Position numbers and translations under genes: made by a program. Below the pieces are notes generated by a model. The model did no database searches. It had not been told where the DNA came from and saw nothing but the letters and a program-made list of their open reading frames with translations. This document shows positions 1 to 8,487 of a stretch of 64,000 nucleotides of DNA, piece after piece. The DNA comes from PALSA-1004 sp041483135 (GTDB lineage Bacteria > Pseudomonadota > Gammaproteobacteria > Burkholderiales > SG8-41): assembly GCA_041483135.1 (NCBI GenBank), contig JBGPFE010000002.1, forward strand, positions 85,492 through 149,491, read 5' to 3'. Each line of letters opens with the position of its first letter. Positions within the stretch are counted from its first letter, which is position 1.

Positions 1-188
1 GGCAAGCCATGGGAGTATGGTCGCGCTACGCGCAGATCGATAATATCACCGCGATCGATGGTAACGATATCGAGATCACCAAAGACGGCAATGATGTCGT
101 GCTCAGCGCGAGCTACTCGGTCAAGGTGCCCTTGTTTGCCAACATCAACTTGCTGATCGACTTTAATCCGACGTCGTCCTCCCAGTGA
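1..188 (+). CDS. DUF4845 family protein, 3' end only
   Basis: This is the C-terminal 61 codons of a gene that begins before the window; the open frame starts at base 3 and ends in TGA at 186-188. The tail ends in a VPLFANINLLIDF stretch, which fits the end of the small, single-pass DUF4845 proteins. In Betaproteobacteria that gene usually sits between lepB and rnc, and here rnc follows after a 32-base gap. The family's function is not established. The N-terminal membrane segment expected of the family is outside the window. Confidence 0.7.
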   Translation, partial: QAMGVWSRYAQIDNITAIDGNDIEITKDGNDVVLSASYSVKVPLFANINLLIDFNPTSSSQ

Positions 189-220
189 GCTCCGGCTGAG
201 CCGTTGCGCCTGATCAAGGC

Positions 221-892
221 ATGGAACGCGACGCCCTCACAGGCAGAACCGGCTACCCATTCGGCAATCCCGACTTGCTGCGCCAGGCGCTGACCCATCG
301 CAGTTACGGCGCTTCCCACAACGAACGGCTCGAGTTTCTCGGCGACGGCGTGCTTAATTGCATCGTCGCCGCCGAGTTGTTCCGGCTGTTCCCGCAACTT
401 GCGGAAGGCGAGCTCTCGCGTCTGCGCGCGAGCCTCGTCAATCAGCAATGCCTGTTCGAAATCGCCCGGCAAATCGACCTTGGCCGGCATCTGCTGCTGG
501 GCGAGGGCGAGCTCAAAAGCGGCGGGGTGCGGCGCCCCTCCATACTCGCCGATGCGCTCGAAGCGTTGATCGGCGCGGTGTTTCTGGACGGCGGTTATAC
601 CGCCGCGCGCGGGTTGATCCTGCGTTTGTTCGACGAGCCACTCACGAACGCCGACCCGCGCACGCTCGGCAAGGACGCCAAAACCCTGCTGCAGGAATTT
701 CTGCAGGCACGCCGCATTCCGCTGCCGCAATACTCGGTTATCGCGACTGCGGGCGAAGCCCACGAGCAGACCTTCCGCGTCGAATGCGTGATTCCCGAGC
801 TGAACATCCGGACGCTGGGCGAGGGGACGAATCGCCGCAGCGCGGAGCAGGTTGCGGCACACCGCGCCTACGAGCTCGGCACCAAGGCGTAA
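221..892 (+). CDS. rnc: Ribonuclease III
   Basis: Double-strand-specific endoribonuclease that processes rRNA precursors and structured mRNAs in the cytoplasm. The 223 residues match the family length. The signature NERLEFLGD lies at residues 34-42, giving acidic metal ligands E38 and D42; the second pair is D111 and E114 in ADALEALIGAVF. Spacing matches the E. coli enzyme with an offset of three. The C-terminal 70 residues form the double-stranded RNA-binding domain. The usual serine after GD in the signature is glycine (G43), a mild substitution. The stop is immediately followed by the era start, so the two genes are probably cotranscribed and translationally coupled. Confidence 0.96.
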   Translation: MERDALTGRTGYPFGNPDLLRQALTHRSYGASHNERLEFLGDGVLNCIVAAELFRLFPQLAEGELSRLRASLVNQQCLFEIARQIDLGRHLLLGEGELKSGGVRRPSILADALEALIGAVFLDGGYTAARGLILRLFDEPLTNADPRTLGKDAKTLLQEFLQARRIPLPQYSVIATAGEAHEQTFRVECVIPELNIRTLGEGTNRRSAEQVAAHRAYELGTKA

Positions 893-1780
893 ATGCCAGC
901 AAAATTCCGCACCGGCTACGTCGCCATCGTCGGCCGTCCCAACGTCGGTAAATCGACTTTGCTCAACCGGCTGGTCGGACAGAAACTCAGCATCACCTCG
1001 CGCAAGCCGCAGACGACGCGTCAGCGCATCACCGGCATCCTGACGCGGGACGATGCGCAGCTTTTGTTCGTCGACACGCCGGGCTTCCAGAGCAGGCACG
1101 GCAGCGCGCTCAATCGCCACATGAACCGGGTCGTCATGCAGGCGCTCGCCGATGTCGACGTCATTTTGTTTGTAATCGAAGCTCTGCGCTTCAGCGCCGA
1201 AGACCGCGCGCTGCTGGGTCTGCTGCCCGCCACACAGCCGGTATTGCTTGTCATCAACAAAATCGACCGGCTTGCCGACCGCAGCTTGCTGCTGCCGTTC
1301 ATCGGGAAAATGGCGGGTGAATATGATTTTGCCGAAATAGTGCCGGTGTCGGCGGCGAAAGGGCACTCGGTCGAAGCGCTCGCGCCCGCCATCGCCCGCT
1401 ACTTGCCGGAGCAACCCGCGCTTTACGGCGCGGACGAGGTTACCGAATCGAGCGAGCGCCTGCTGGCCGCCGAGTTAATCCGCGAGAAGCTGTTCCGGCT
1501 GCTCGGCGACGAGCTGCCTTATGTGAGCGCAGTGCTCATCGACCGTTTCGTGGTGGTCGGCGCGCTGCGCCGGATACATGCTTCGATCATCGTCGACAAA
1601 GAGTCGCACAAAGGCATCGTGATCGGCGCCAAGGGCGGCCGGCTCAAGGAGATCGCGAGCAAAGCCCGCCTCGACATGGAGAAGCTGTTCGGCGGCAAGG
1701 TCCATCTCGAGGTATGGGTCAAAGTCAAAAGCGGCTGGACTGAAAACCCGCAGTTGCTGAAACAACTCGGCTATGGCTGA
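893..1780 (+). CDS. era: GTPase Era
   Basis: Essential GTPase that binds 16S rRNA and assists 30S subunit maturation. The 295 residues contain G1 GRPNVGKS at 14-21, G3 DTPG at 61-64 and G4 NKID at 122-125. A C-terminal KH RNA-binding domain (about 200-280) includes the GAKGGRLKEI loop. The start ATG abuts the rnc stop with no gap, and the end overlaps recO by 8 bases, consistent with the conserved rnc-era-recO operon. The start lacks a separate leader and probably relies on coupling to rnc. Confidence 0.97.
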   Translation: MPAKFRTGYVAIVGRPNVGKSTLLNRLVGQKLSITSRKPQTTRQRITGILTRDDAQLLFVDTPGFQSRHGSALNRHMNRVVMQALADVDVILFVIEALRFSAEDRALLGLLPATQPVLLVINKIDRLADRSLLLPFIGKMAGEYDFAEIVPVSAAKGHSVEALAPAIARYLPEQPALYGADEVTESSERLLAAELIREKLFRLLGDELPYVSAVLIDRFVVVGALRRIHASIIVDKESHKGIVIGAKGGRLKEIASKARLDMEKLFGGKVHLEVWVKVKSGWTENPQLLKQLGYG

Positions 1781-2522
1781 TGCAGGCAGGGCGCAGCACG
1801 ACGCGCAACCCGCATTCGTGCTCCACAGTTATCCGTATCGCGAAACCAGTTTGGTCCTCGAGGTATTCGCCCGGAATTTCGGCCGCGTCGCGCTGGTCGC
1901 GCGCGGCGCCCGCCGCCCGCGCTCGGCGCTGCGCGGCGTGCTGCTCGCATTCCAGCCTTTGCTATTGAGCTGGGCCGGCAAGTCCGAGCTGCGCACGCTG
2001 CACAAGGCGGAATGGCAGGGCGGATTACCGCAATTAAAAGGCAGCGGCCTGCTGTGCGGCTTTTATCTCAACGAGCTGATGGTCAAGCTGCTGGCGCGCG
2101 ACGACCCGCACGAAACGTTGTACGAAACCTACCATCAGACCCTGCGCACTCTCGGCAACGGCGGCGACCATGCCGCCACGCTGCGCCGCTTCGAAAAACA
2201 ATTGCTGAAGGAACTCGGTTATGCGCTGGCACTCGACCGCGACGTCGCGAGCGGCGAGGCAATACGAGCCGGCCAGAGCTATCAGTACATGATCGAGCGC
2301 GGGCCTGTGCGCAGCACTCGTGGCACCGGCAGTAACGGCAGCAGCGAAGAAAACCGGTTAGAATTGACCGGGCAGACCTTGCTCGACATGGCGCGCGACG
2401 ACTACTCGAACCCGGTCACCCTGCAGCAAAGCAAAGCCTTGATGCGCATGCTGATCAATCACTACCTCGGCAACCAGACCCTCAATACCCGCCAGCTATT
2501 AAAGGACCTGCAGCAACTATGA
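1773..2522 (+). CDS. recO: DNA repair protein RecO
   Basis: RecO works with RecR to load RecA onto SSB-coated single-stranded DNA during RecF-pathway recombination. The 249-residue protein begins with an OB-fold (about 12-85) containing the typical HSYPYRETS and VARGARRPRS segments. A helical domain follows, with the family segment ending in LINHYLG near the C-terminus. It overlaps era by 8 bases and pdxJ by 4 (ATGA), so it is embedded in the same operon. No zinc-binding cysteine cluster is evident, which is common in proteobacterial RecO. Confidence 0.93.
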   Translation: MADAGRAQHDAQPAFVLHSYPYRETSLVLEVFARNFGRVALVARGARRPRSALRGVLLAFQPLLLSWAGKSELRTLHKAEWQGGLPQLKGSGLLCGFYLNELMVKLLARDDPHETLYETYHQTLRTLGNGGDHAATLRRFEKQLLKELGYALALDRDVASGEAIRAGQSYQYMIERGPVRSTRGTGSNGSSEENRLELTGQTLLDMARDDYSNPVTLQQSKALMRMLINHYLGNQTLNTRQLLKDLQQL

Positions 2523-3283
2523 CGCGCTTGAGCGTCAACCTCAACAAGATCGCGCTGCTGCGCAACTCACGGACTCTGGGCATACCGAGCGTCACGCGCG
2601 CCGCCGCCATCGCATTGGATGCCGGCGCGCACGGCATCACGGTGCACCCGCGCCCCGACGGCCGGCACATACGGATCAGCGATGTGCACGAACTGGCAAC
2701 CCTGCTCAAGGGCCGTCCCGAAGCTGAATTCAATATTGAGGGCAATCCATTTCAGGGATTACTGGATATTGTCCGCAAATACCGCCCGCACCAATGCACG
2801 CTGGTGCCCGACGATCCCGGCGCATTCACCTCCGATCACGGCTGGGACGTGAAGCGCGACGGGGCACGGCTTATGCCGGTGATCAGCGAGCTCAAATCAC
2901 TGCATATTCGCATCAGCCTGTTCATTGATCCGCTGCCTGATGCGATGCCCGCAGTTCGCGCGCTGGGTGCCGATCGCGTTGAGCTTTACACCGAGCCGTA
3001 TGCGCGCGCCTTCGGCACGCCTGACGAAAGCAGGGTGATCGAAAACTATGCCGGGGCGGCGCGCGCTGCGCAGCGTGCCGGGCTTGGCGTCAACGCCGGG
3101 CACGATCTCAACCAGGGCAACCTGCCGCGCTTCCTGTCCGCAGCGCCGAATGTGCTCGAGGTGTCGATCGGTCACGCACTGGTCGCCGATGCGATCGAAG
3201 CAGGACTCGCGCAGACGGTGCGTGATTACCTGGCCGCAATTGCCAAAGGCGCCGGCAGCGGGAGCGGGAACCCGCAGCGATGA
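2519..3283 (+). CDS. pdxJ: Pyridoxine 5'-phosphate synthase
   Basis: Condenses 1-deoxyxylulose-5-phosphate with 3-amino-2-oxopropyl phosphate to make pyridoxine 5'-phosphate, the last ring-forming step of the DXP-dependent vitamin B6 route. The 254-residue TIM barrel starts with the family opening LSVNLNKIALLRNSR. It contains HPRPDGRHI and the FNIEGNP strand, and GLGVNAGHDL with VLEVSIGHALV near the C-terminus, which form the phosphate site. The start overlaps the recO stop as ATGA and the stop overlaps acpS in the same way. The recO-pdxJ-acpS order is widespread in proteobacteria. Confidence 0.96.
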   Translation: MTRLSVNLNKIALLRNSRTLGIPSVTRAAAIALDAGAHGITVHPRPDGRHIRISDVHELATLLKGRPEAEFNIEGNPFQGLLDIVRKYRPHQCTLVPDDPGAFTSDHGWDVKRDGARLMPVISELKSLHIRISLFIDPLPDAMPAVRALGADRVELYTEPYARAFGTPDESRVIENYAGAARAAQRAGLGVNAGHDLNQGNLPRFLSAAPNVLEVSIGHALVADAIEAGLAQTVRDYLAAIAKGAGSGSGNPQR

Positions 3284-3657
3284 TCTACGGCATCGGCATC
3301 GATGTGGTGGAACCGCACCGCATTGCGCGCCTGCTCGAGAAATACGGCGAGCGCTTCGTGCGCCGCGTGCTGACGCAGCGTGAACGGCCGGGGTATGCGC
3401 GGACCGTCAATCCGGTATTGTTCGTGGCCAACCGCTTCGCCGCCAAGGAGGCGTTCTCCAAAGCGATGGGGACCGGTTTTCGTTATCCGGTCACGCTGCA
3501 ATGCATCAGCGTCGTGCAGGACCGGCGCGGCAAACCCGGGTTTGAATTTCATCCCAACCTCGCACAGTTCGTCGTCAACGAGGGCATTACCGGATACTTC
3601 GTTACGATCAGCGACGAAAAAAGTCTGGCCTGTGCCTGCGTGGTGCTGGAAAAATGA
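3280..3657 (+). CDS. acpS: Holo-[acyl-carrier-protein] synthase
   Basis: Transfers 4'-phosphopantetheine from CoA to the serine of apo-ACP, activating the ACP encoded at 53691-53927. The 125 residues have the standard AcpS layout. The N-terminal IYGIGIDVV supplies D8, and the RFAAKEAFSKA motif supplies E57 and the invariant lysine; together these bind Mg and CoA. The start overlaps the pdxJ stop and the end overlaps nagZ, each by ATGA, so translation is likely coupled along the cluster. Confidence 0.96.
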   Translation: MIYGIGIDVVEPHRIARLLEKYGERFVRRVLTQRERPGYARTVNPVLFVANRFAAKEAFSKAMGTGFRYPVTLQCISVVQDRRGKPGFEFHPNLAQFVVNEGITGYFVTISDEKSLACACVVLEK

Positions 3658-4727
3658 GCCCGTCTCGCCAGCTCCCGCTCGGCCCGGTAATGCTCGATGT
3701 CGCCGGTACCGAGCTCACGGCCGATGACCGGCGGCGTCTTGCGCATCCGCTGGTCGGCGGCGTGATCCTGTTTTCGCGCAACTACGTTTCACCCGTACAG
3801 CTCACGCAGCTGACGCACGAAATCCACGCCGTTCGCCAGCCGCCGCTGCTGATCGCGGTCGATCACGAAGGCGGCCGCGTGCAGCGTTTCCGCGAGGGCT
3901 TCACGGCATTGCCGGCGATGCGAGAACTTGGCGTAGTCTGGGATGACGATCCGAAGCGCGCGCGCGGACTCGCGGAGGCGGTCGGTCACGTGCTGTCAGC
4001 CGAGTTGCGCGCGCACGGCGTTGACTTGAGCCTGACGCCGGTGCTCGACATCGATCACGGCAACAGCGGTGTCATCGGCGACCGTGCGTTTCACCGCAGT
4101 CCGCGCGCCATCAGCGAGCTTGCGCTGGGACTGATCCATGGTTTGCAGCAGGGCGGCATGTCGTCGGTCGGCAAACACTTCCCGGGGCACGGCCACGTCA
4201 AGGCCGACTCGCATCAGGAAATCCCGGTCGACGACCGGCCATTTTCCGCGATCGAAACCTCCGATCTGCAGCCGTTCCGGCGCCTGATCGAGAACGGGCT
4301 CGGCGGCATCATGCCAGCGCACGTGGTTTACCCCGATGTGGACAGCAAAACGGCCGGATTCTCGGCAATCTGGCTGAAACAGATCCTGCGCCAGAAGCTC
4401 GCCTTCAACGGCATGATATTCAGCGACGATTTATCGATGGCGGGCGCGAGCAGCGCGGGCGGCGTGGTCGCGCGCGCGCGCGCCGCGTTCGATGCGGGTT
4501 GCGACATGGCGCTGGTATGCAACGACCCGCCATCCGCCGATCAACTGCTGGCTGAACTCGAATATCAGATGCCGGCGACCGCGCTCGCGCGGCTGGCGCG
4601 CATTCACGGCCGCGGCGGTCCGGAATCACCGGAGCAGCTGCAGCGCGATAAAAGTTATCAGAACGCGGTTGCCGCGGTGCGCACCATCGGCGTACAGGAT
4701 GGCGAGCTGCCGCTGTATCGCAAGTAA
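3654..4727 (+). CDS. nagZ: Beta-N-acetylhexosaminidase NagZ
   Basis: Cytoplasmic glycoside hydrolase family 3 enzyme that removes N-acetylglucosamine from anhydromuropeptides during peptidoglycan recycling. At 357 residues it is slightly longer than E. coli NagZ. The sequence shows DHEGGRVQRF, then the family signature KHFPGHGHVKADSH, whose histidine loop acts in acid/base catalysis. The nucleophile aspartate lies in FSDDLSMAG. There is no signal peptide, as expected for a cytoplasmic enzyme. The start overlaps acpS by ATGA. It probably closes the rnc-to-nagZ operon, with the next gene 28 bases downstream. Confidence 0.95.
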   Translation: MSPSRQLPLGPVMLDVAGTELTADDRRRLAHPLVGGVILFSRNYVSPVQLTQLTHEIHAVRQPPLLIAVDHEGGRVQRFREGFTALPAMRELGVVWDDDPKRARGLAEAVGHVLSAELRAHGVDLSLTPVLDIDHGNSGVIGDRAFHRSPRAISELALGLIHGLQQGGMSSVGKHFPGHGHVKADSHQEIPVDDRPFSAIETSDLQPFRRLIENGLGGIMPAHVVYPDVDSKTAGFSAIWLKQILRQKLAFNGMIFSDDLSMAGASSAGGVVARARAAFDAGCDMALVCNDPPSADQLLAELEYQMPATALARLARIHGRGGPESPEQLQRDKSYQNAVAAVRTIGVQDGELPLYRK

Positions 4728-4755
4728 CGGCGGTGCGCAAAGCCTCAGCGCCGGG

Positions 4756-5388
4756 ATGAAATTTTCACTCGCTTGTCGCGATTGCCCGCGCTTGACCCGG
4801 TTTCTCGACCAGGTCAGGTGCGATCATCCCGATTATCACGCGCGGCCGGTGGCACCATTCGGCGATGCCGATCCGCGGCTGCTGATCGTCGGGCTCGCGC
4901 CCGGCATGCACGGCGCCAACCGCACCGGCCGGCCGTTCACCGGCGACAACGCCGGCATCCTCTTGTATCAGACGCTGCAGCGGTTTGGCTTTGCCAGCGC
5001 CGCGACCTCGGTGCATGCAGCCGACGGTCTGCAGCTCACCGGCTGCCGCATTACCAACGCGGTCAAATGCGTGCCGCCGCAGAACAAGCCGGAACCGGGT
5101 GAAATCAGGCGATGCAACCGCTATTTGAAGGTCGAACTGGCAACGCTGGGCCCGGGAACCGCCATGCTCGCCCTCGGTAATATCGCGCACCAGGCAGTGC
5201 TGCTGGCGCTGGTGCTTAAAAAAGCACGGTTTCCGTTCCGCCATGGCGCGCGCCATGCACTGCCGAACGGCCTGACTTTATTCGATAGCTATCATTGCAG
5301 CCGTTATAATACGCAGACCCGCCGTCTGACCCCGGCGATGTTCGAAGCGGTCTTTACCGAGATTTCCGCCTATCTGAAATCACGCTGA
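4756..5388 (+). CDS. Family 5 (UDGb-type) uracil-DNA glycosylase
   Basis: Predicted DNA glycosylase that removes uracil and possibly other deaminated bases. The 210-residue protein carries the family 5 signature GLAPGMHGANRTGRPFTGD near residue 45, in place of the active-site Asn/Asp motif of Ung. Two cysteine pairs, CRDC near the N-terminus and the CVPPQ...RRC segment in the middle, fit the four ligands of the [4Fe-4S] cluster of family 4/5 enzymes. The open frame extends far upstream into nagZ, but ATG 4756 is chosen because the conserved protein begins at MKFSLACRDC. It lies 28 bases after nagZ and may be cotranscribed. Confidence 0.88.
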   Translation: MKFSLACRDCPRLTRFLDQVRCDHPDYHARPVAPFGDADPRLLIVGLAPGMHGANRTGRPFTGDNAGILLYQTLQRFGFASAATSVHAADGLQLTGCRITNAVKCVPPQNKPEPGEIRRCNRYLKVELATLGPGTAMLALGNIAHQAVLLALVLKKARFPFRHGARHALPNGLTLFDSYHCSRYNTQTRRLTPAMFEAVFTEISAYLKSR

Positions 5389-5398
5389 TCACCTTGCA

Positions 5399-5584
5399 AT
5401 GCCTTACGTCAATATCCGCATCGCCGGCAGCCTGACGCGCGACCAGAAAGAAAAAATCGCCGCCGAAATCACGGACACGCTCGAGCGCATCGCCGGCAAG
5501 CCCCGGTCGTATACCTATATTGCCTTCGACGAGCTGCCCGACGAGAACTGGGCGATTGCCGGCAAACTGCTCGACTCCGAATAG
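5399..5584 (+). CDS. 4-oxalocrotonate tautomerase family protein
   Basis: Small 61-residue tautomerase-superfamily protein. The initiator methionine is followed by proline (MPYVNIRIAG), and this proline becomes the N-terminal catalytic base after methionine removal. The length and the beta-alpha-beta pattern match the 4-OT group, which assembles into hexamers. The substrate cannot be read from the sequence. The C-terminus (WAIAGKLLDSE) is shorter than in degradative 4-OT enzymes, so a general or uncharacterised isomerase is as likely as a catechol-pathway role. It sits between the glycosylase and uvrC with gaps of about 10 bases, suggesting cotranscription. Confidence 0.85.
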   Translation: MPYVNIRIAGSLTRDQKEKIAAEITDTLERIAGKPRSYTYIAFDELPDENWAIAGKLLDSE

Positions 5585-5595
5585 CCGGCTTACCG

Positions 5596-7410
5596 GTGCA
5601 CGCTCGAGTGTTTGATCCGACCGAGATCATCGCCGGCCTGCCGCACCTGCCGGGCGTCTATCGCATGCTGAATGCGGCGGGTGAAGCAATTTATGTCGGC
5701 AAGGCGGGCGACCTCAAGAAGCGCGTCTCCTCGTACTTTCAGAAGCAATCCGGCTTGTCGCCGCGCATCGCGCTCATGCTCGGGCAGGTGACTGCAGTCG
5801 CAACCACGGTTACGCGCTCGGAGGCGGAAGCGTTGCTGCTCGAAAATAACCTGATAAAGTCTTTAAGTCCTCGCTATAACATATTGTTTAGAGATGATAA
5901 ATCATACCCATATCTGGTCTTGACCGGGCACCCGTTCCCACGTCTCGCATTCCACCGTGGCAGCCTCGATCCACGCCACCGGTATTTCGGCCCGTTTCCC
6001 AATGCCGGTGCCGTGCGCGAAAGCATGCAATTGCTGCAGAAAGTATTCCGGCTGCGCACCTGTGCCGATAGCGTGTTTGAAAACCGCTCACGGCCATGCC
6101 TGCTGCACCAGATTCGGCGCTGCACCGCGCCGTGCGTCAAGCGGGTGAGCACCGCGGATTACGCCGACGACGTGCGCGGCGCCGAGCTGTTCCTGCAAGG
6201 CAAGGACGACGAGGCGATCGAACGTCTGATCGTGCGCATGAACGCCGCCGCCGAACGCCGGGATTACGAGCACGCCGCGGGCTATCGCGACCAGGTCGGC
6301 GCGCTGCGCAAAGTGCGCGAAAAACAGTTCGTCAGCGGCAGTGCCGCACGCGATGCCGACATCATCGCGTGCGCGGTCGAGGGCGAGATCATCTGCGTGA
6401 ACCTGGTCATGATCCGCGGCGGCCATCATCTGGGCGACAAGAATTTCTTTCCGCGCAATGCCGCCGGCCATGAACCCGCCCAAATCGTGGAGGCATTCAT
6501 CAGCCAGCATTACCTGAATCGCAGCGCGCCGCCGGTCATCATCGTCAGCGCAAAAGTCGGCAGCGAACCATTTGCTCAATTCTTGAGCGAGCACGCCGGC
6601 CATAAAGTCCAGATCGTCGTCAACCCGGCGGGCGAGCGCCGCGTATGGCTTGATATGGCGGTCAAGAATGCGACGCTCGGCGCGCACCAGCAGCTCGGCC
6701 TGCATGCAACGCAGGAAGCACGTCTGCTGGCATTGCAGCAGGCGCTCGGCGCAACCGAGGCGATCCGGCGCATCGAGTGCTTCGATATCAGCCATACCAT
6801 GGGCGAAGCCACGGTCGCGTCGTGCGTGGTCTACGATCAGGCAGTGCTGCAGAAAGCCGAATATCGCCGCTTTAACATCACGGGCATCAAGCCCGGTGAC
6901 GACTACGCGGCGATGCGCGAGGCTTTGAGCCGGCGCTACCGCCGCATCGTCGCCGGCGAAGGCAAGCTGCCGGATCTGGTGCTGATCGACGGCGGCAAGG
7001 GCCAACTCGGCGTCGCGTGCGAGGTGTTTGCCGAGCTCGGTCTGTCCGACGTGCCGCTGGTCGGCGTCGCCAAGGGCGAGGAGCGCAGGCCCGGGCTCGA
7101 GCAATTGATCATTCCCGGTCATGCAAACCCGCTACAATTACCGGGTGAACATCCGGCATTGCACCTGATCCAGCAAATCCGTGACGAAGCGCATCGCTTC
7201 GCTATCCAGGGACATCGTGCGCAACGCGGCAAGGCACGCACCACTTCGACGCTCGAGAATATCGCCGGCATCGGCGCCAAGCGGCGTCAGCGGCTGCTTG
7301 TGCGCTTCGGTGGGCTCAAGGCCCTGCTGTCGGCCAGCGTCGACGAGCTGGCCCAGGTGGAAGGCATCAGCAGGACGCTGGCGGAACGCATTTACGATGA
7401 ACTGCACTGA
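5596..7410 (+). CDS. uvrC: Excinuclease ABC subunit C
   Basis: Makes both incisions around UvrAB-marked DNA lesions in nucleotide excision repair. The 604 residues contain the N-terminal GIY-YIG nuclease (PGVYRMLN and IYVGKAGDLKKR, about 15-95). A cysteine-containing stretch around 160-180 (SRPCLLHQIRRCTAPC) follows, then a UVR segment near 205-240 that contacts UvrB. Next is the RNase H-like 5' nuclease domain, with CFDISH and LVLIDGGKGQL holding catalytic aspartates. Tandem helix-hairpin-helix motifs (IAGIGAKRRQRLL) end the protein. It starts with GTG 11 bases after the tautomerase stop; no better ATG precedes the conserved region. Confidence 0.96.
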   Translation: MHARVFDPTEIIAGLPHLPGVYRMLNAAGEAIYVGKAGDLKKRVSSYFQKQSGLSPRIALMLGQVTAVATTVTRSEAEALLLENNLIKSLSPRYNILFRDDKSYPYLVLTGHPFPRLAFHRGSLDPRHRYFGPFPNAGAVRESMQLLQKVFRLRTCADSVFENRSRPCLLHQIRRCTAPCVKRVSTADYADDVRGAELFLQGKDDEAIERLIVRMNAAAERRDYEHAAGYRDQVGALRKVREKQFVSGSAARDADIIACAVEGEIICVNLVMIRGGHHLGDKNFFPRNAAGHEPAQIVEAFISQHYLNRSAPPVIIVSAKVGSEPFAQFLSEHAGHKVQIVVNPAGERRVWLDMAVKNATLGAHQQLGLHATQEARLLALQQALGATEAIRRIECFDISHTMGEATVASCVVYDQAVLQKAEYRRFNITGIKPGDDYAAMREALSRRYRRIVAGEGKLPDLVLIDGGKGQLGVACEVFAELGLSDVPLVGVAKGEERRPGLEQLIIPGHANPLQLPGEHPALHLIQQIRDEAHRFAIQGHRAQRGKARTTSTLENIAGIGAKRRQRLLVRFGGLKALLSASVDELAQVEGISRTLAERIYDELH

Positions 7411-7419
7411 CTGACAGCG

Positions 7420-7989
7420 ATGCCGCTCAACATACCCAATCTGCTCACATGGCTGAGGATCGTCCTGATCCCGCTGTTCGTCGGCATTTTCTACTTCGAA
7501 AAAAGCTGGGTATCGCTGCCGAACCAGAACCTGGTTGCCACCGTTATCTTCACGCTGGCCGCGGTGACCGACTGGTTTGACGGCTGGCTGGCGCGCAAGC
7601 TCAATCAGACTTCCGCATTCGGCGCTTTTCTCGACCCGGTCGCGGACAAGCTGATGGTGGCGGCGGCGCTGATCATCCTGCTGCAACTCGGCCGCATAGA
7701 CGCAATCGTCACGCTGATCATCATCGGCCGCGAAATCACGATCTCGGCGCTGCGCGAATGGATGGCGCAAATGGGGGAATCGAAAAGCGTCGCCGTATCG
7801 TTTGTCGGCAAGATCAAGACCGTGTCTCAAATGATCGCGATCCCGTTGCTGCTTTATGAGGATCCGATTGGTGCGTTCAACCCGCACGTGATCGGCACGT
7901 GGCTGATTTACGTCGCCGCCGCGCTGACGCTGATCTCGATGTTTTATTACCTCAAAATGGCGCTGCCGCTGATAAATAAACGCCTTTGA
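7420..7989 (+). CDS. pgsA: CDP-diacylglycerol-glycerol-3-phosphate 3-phosphatidyltransferase
   Basis: Integral membrane enzyme that makes phosphatidylglycerophosphate, the committed step to phosphatidylglycerol and cardiolipin. The 189 residues carry the CDP-alcohol phosphotransferase signature with D51, D54-G55, A58-R59, G68, D72 and D76 in the expected spacing. Several hydrophobic helices flank this motif, including those near 10-25, 80-97 and 160-180. It follows uvrC by 9 bases. The uvrC-pgsA pair is widely conserved, followed in many proteobacteria by tRNA genes, as here. Confidence 0.95.
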   Translation: MPLNIPNLLTWLRIVLIPLFVGIFYFEKSWVSLPNQNLVATVIFTLAAVTDWFDGWLARKLNQTSAFGAFLDPVADKLMVAAALIILLQLGRIDAIVTLIIIGREITISALREWMAQMGESKSVAVSFVGKIKTVSQMIAIPLLLYEDPIGAFNPHVIGTWLIYVAAALTLISMFYYLKMALPLINKRL

Positions 7990-8003
7990 AACAACGGTGT
8001 TTC

Positions 8004-8031
8004 TTGACATTCGGGCGCGGAAACCTATAAT
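8004..8031 (+). promoter_or_regulatory. Sigma70-type promoter of the tRNA operon
   Basis: A perfect -35 hexamer TTGACA (8004-8009) and a perfect -10 hexamer TATAAT (8026-8031) are separated by 16 bases. They lie just after pgsA and about 15 bases upstream of tRNA-Gly. This is the closest match to consensus seen in the window and fits the strong promoters of stable RNA genes. The transcript would start near 8038. Confidence 0.9.
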
Positions 8032-8046
8032 GGCAAGTCATTTTTC

Positions 8047-8122
8047 GCGGGAATAGCTCAGTTGGTAGAGCGCAACCTTGCCAAGGTTGAGGTCGGGAGT
8101 TCGAGACTCCTTTCCCGCTCCA
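8047..8122 (+). tRNA. tRNA-Gly (GCC)
   Basis: A 76-base cloverleaf with acceptor stem GCGGGAA (8047-8053) pairing with TTCCCGC (8112-8118). The D-arm contains AGCTCAGTTGGTAGAGC, the anticodon loop CTTGCCAAG gives anticodon GCC, and the T-loop is GTTCGAGAC. The discriminator is T and the CCA tail is encoded. It is the first gene of a three-tRNA operon behind the promoter at 8004-8031. Confidence 0.97.
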
Positions 8123-8215
8123 GATTCGGGGAAAGCGAAGTGCATTTCGTCTCAGGCGTAAATTTACGCGCGAGTCGATACTTCGTTTTCCCTTTTTAGT
8201 TTTGCAGCAGGCCCC

Positions 8216-8289
8216 GGCGGGGTGGCAGAGTGGTTATGCAGCGGCCTGCAAAGCCGTGTACGCCGGTTCGATTCCGACCCCCGCCTCCA
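8216..8289 (+). tRNA. tRNA-Cys (GCA)
   Basis: A 74-base tRNA with acceptor stem GGCGGGG (8216-8222) pairing with CCCCGCC (8279-8285). The anticodon is GCA in the loop CCTGCAAAGC, the T-loop is GGTTCGATTCC, and the discriminator is U73, as required for cysteinyl-tRNA. The CCA tail is encoded. It lies 93 bases after tRNA-Gly and is probably processed from the same transcript. Confidence 0.96.
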
Positions 8290-8302
8290 AGAATTACGGC
8301 CT

Positions 8303-8393
8303 GCCCGGGTGGTGAAACTGGTAGACACAAGGGACTTAAAATCCCTCGCCGGGTTACTCCGGCATGCCGGTCCGAGTCCGGCCCCGGGCACCA
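8303..8393 (+). tRNA. tRNA-Leu (TAA)
   Basis: A 91-base class II tRNA with acceptor stem GCCCGGG (8303-8309) pairing with CCCGGGC (8383-8389), discriminator A and an encoded CCA. The anticodon stem-loop GGGACTTAAAATCCC reads TAA, and a long variable arm follows it. It lies 13 bases after tRNA-Cys, completing the Gly-Cys-Leu order common in Betaproteobacteria. No obvious intrinsic terminator follows. Confidence 0.96.
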
Positions 8394-8487
8394 GATTTGC
8401 GTCTTGTAACGTTCCACCGGCGCTGGCAGATGCATGCTGCAGGGAATGAAATGGAACCATCGCGCGGCGCATGAGCGACAGAGCGGC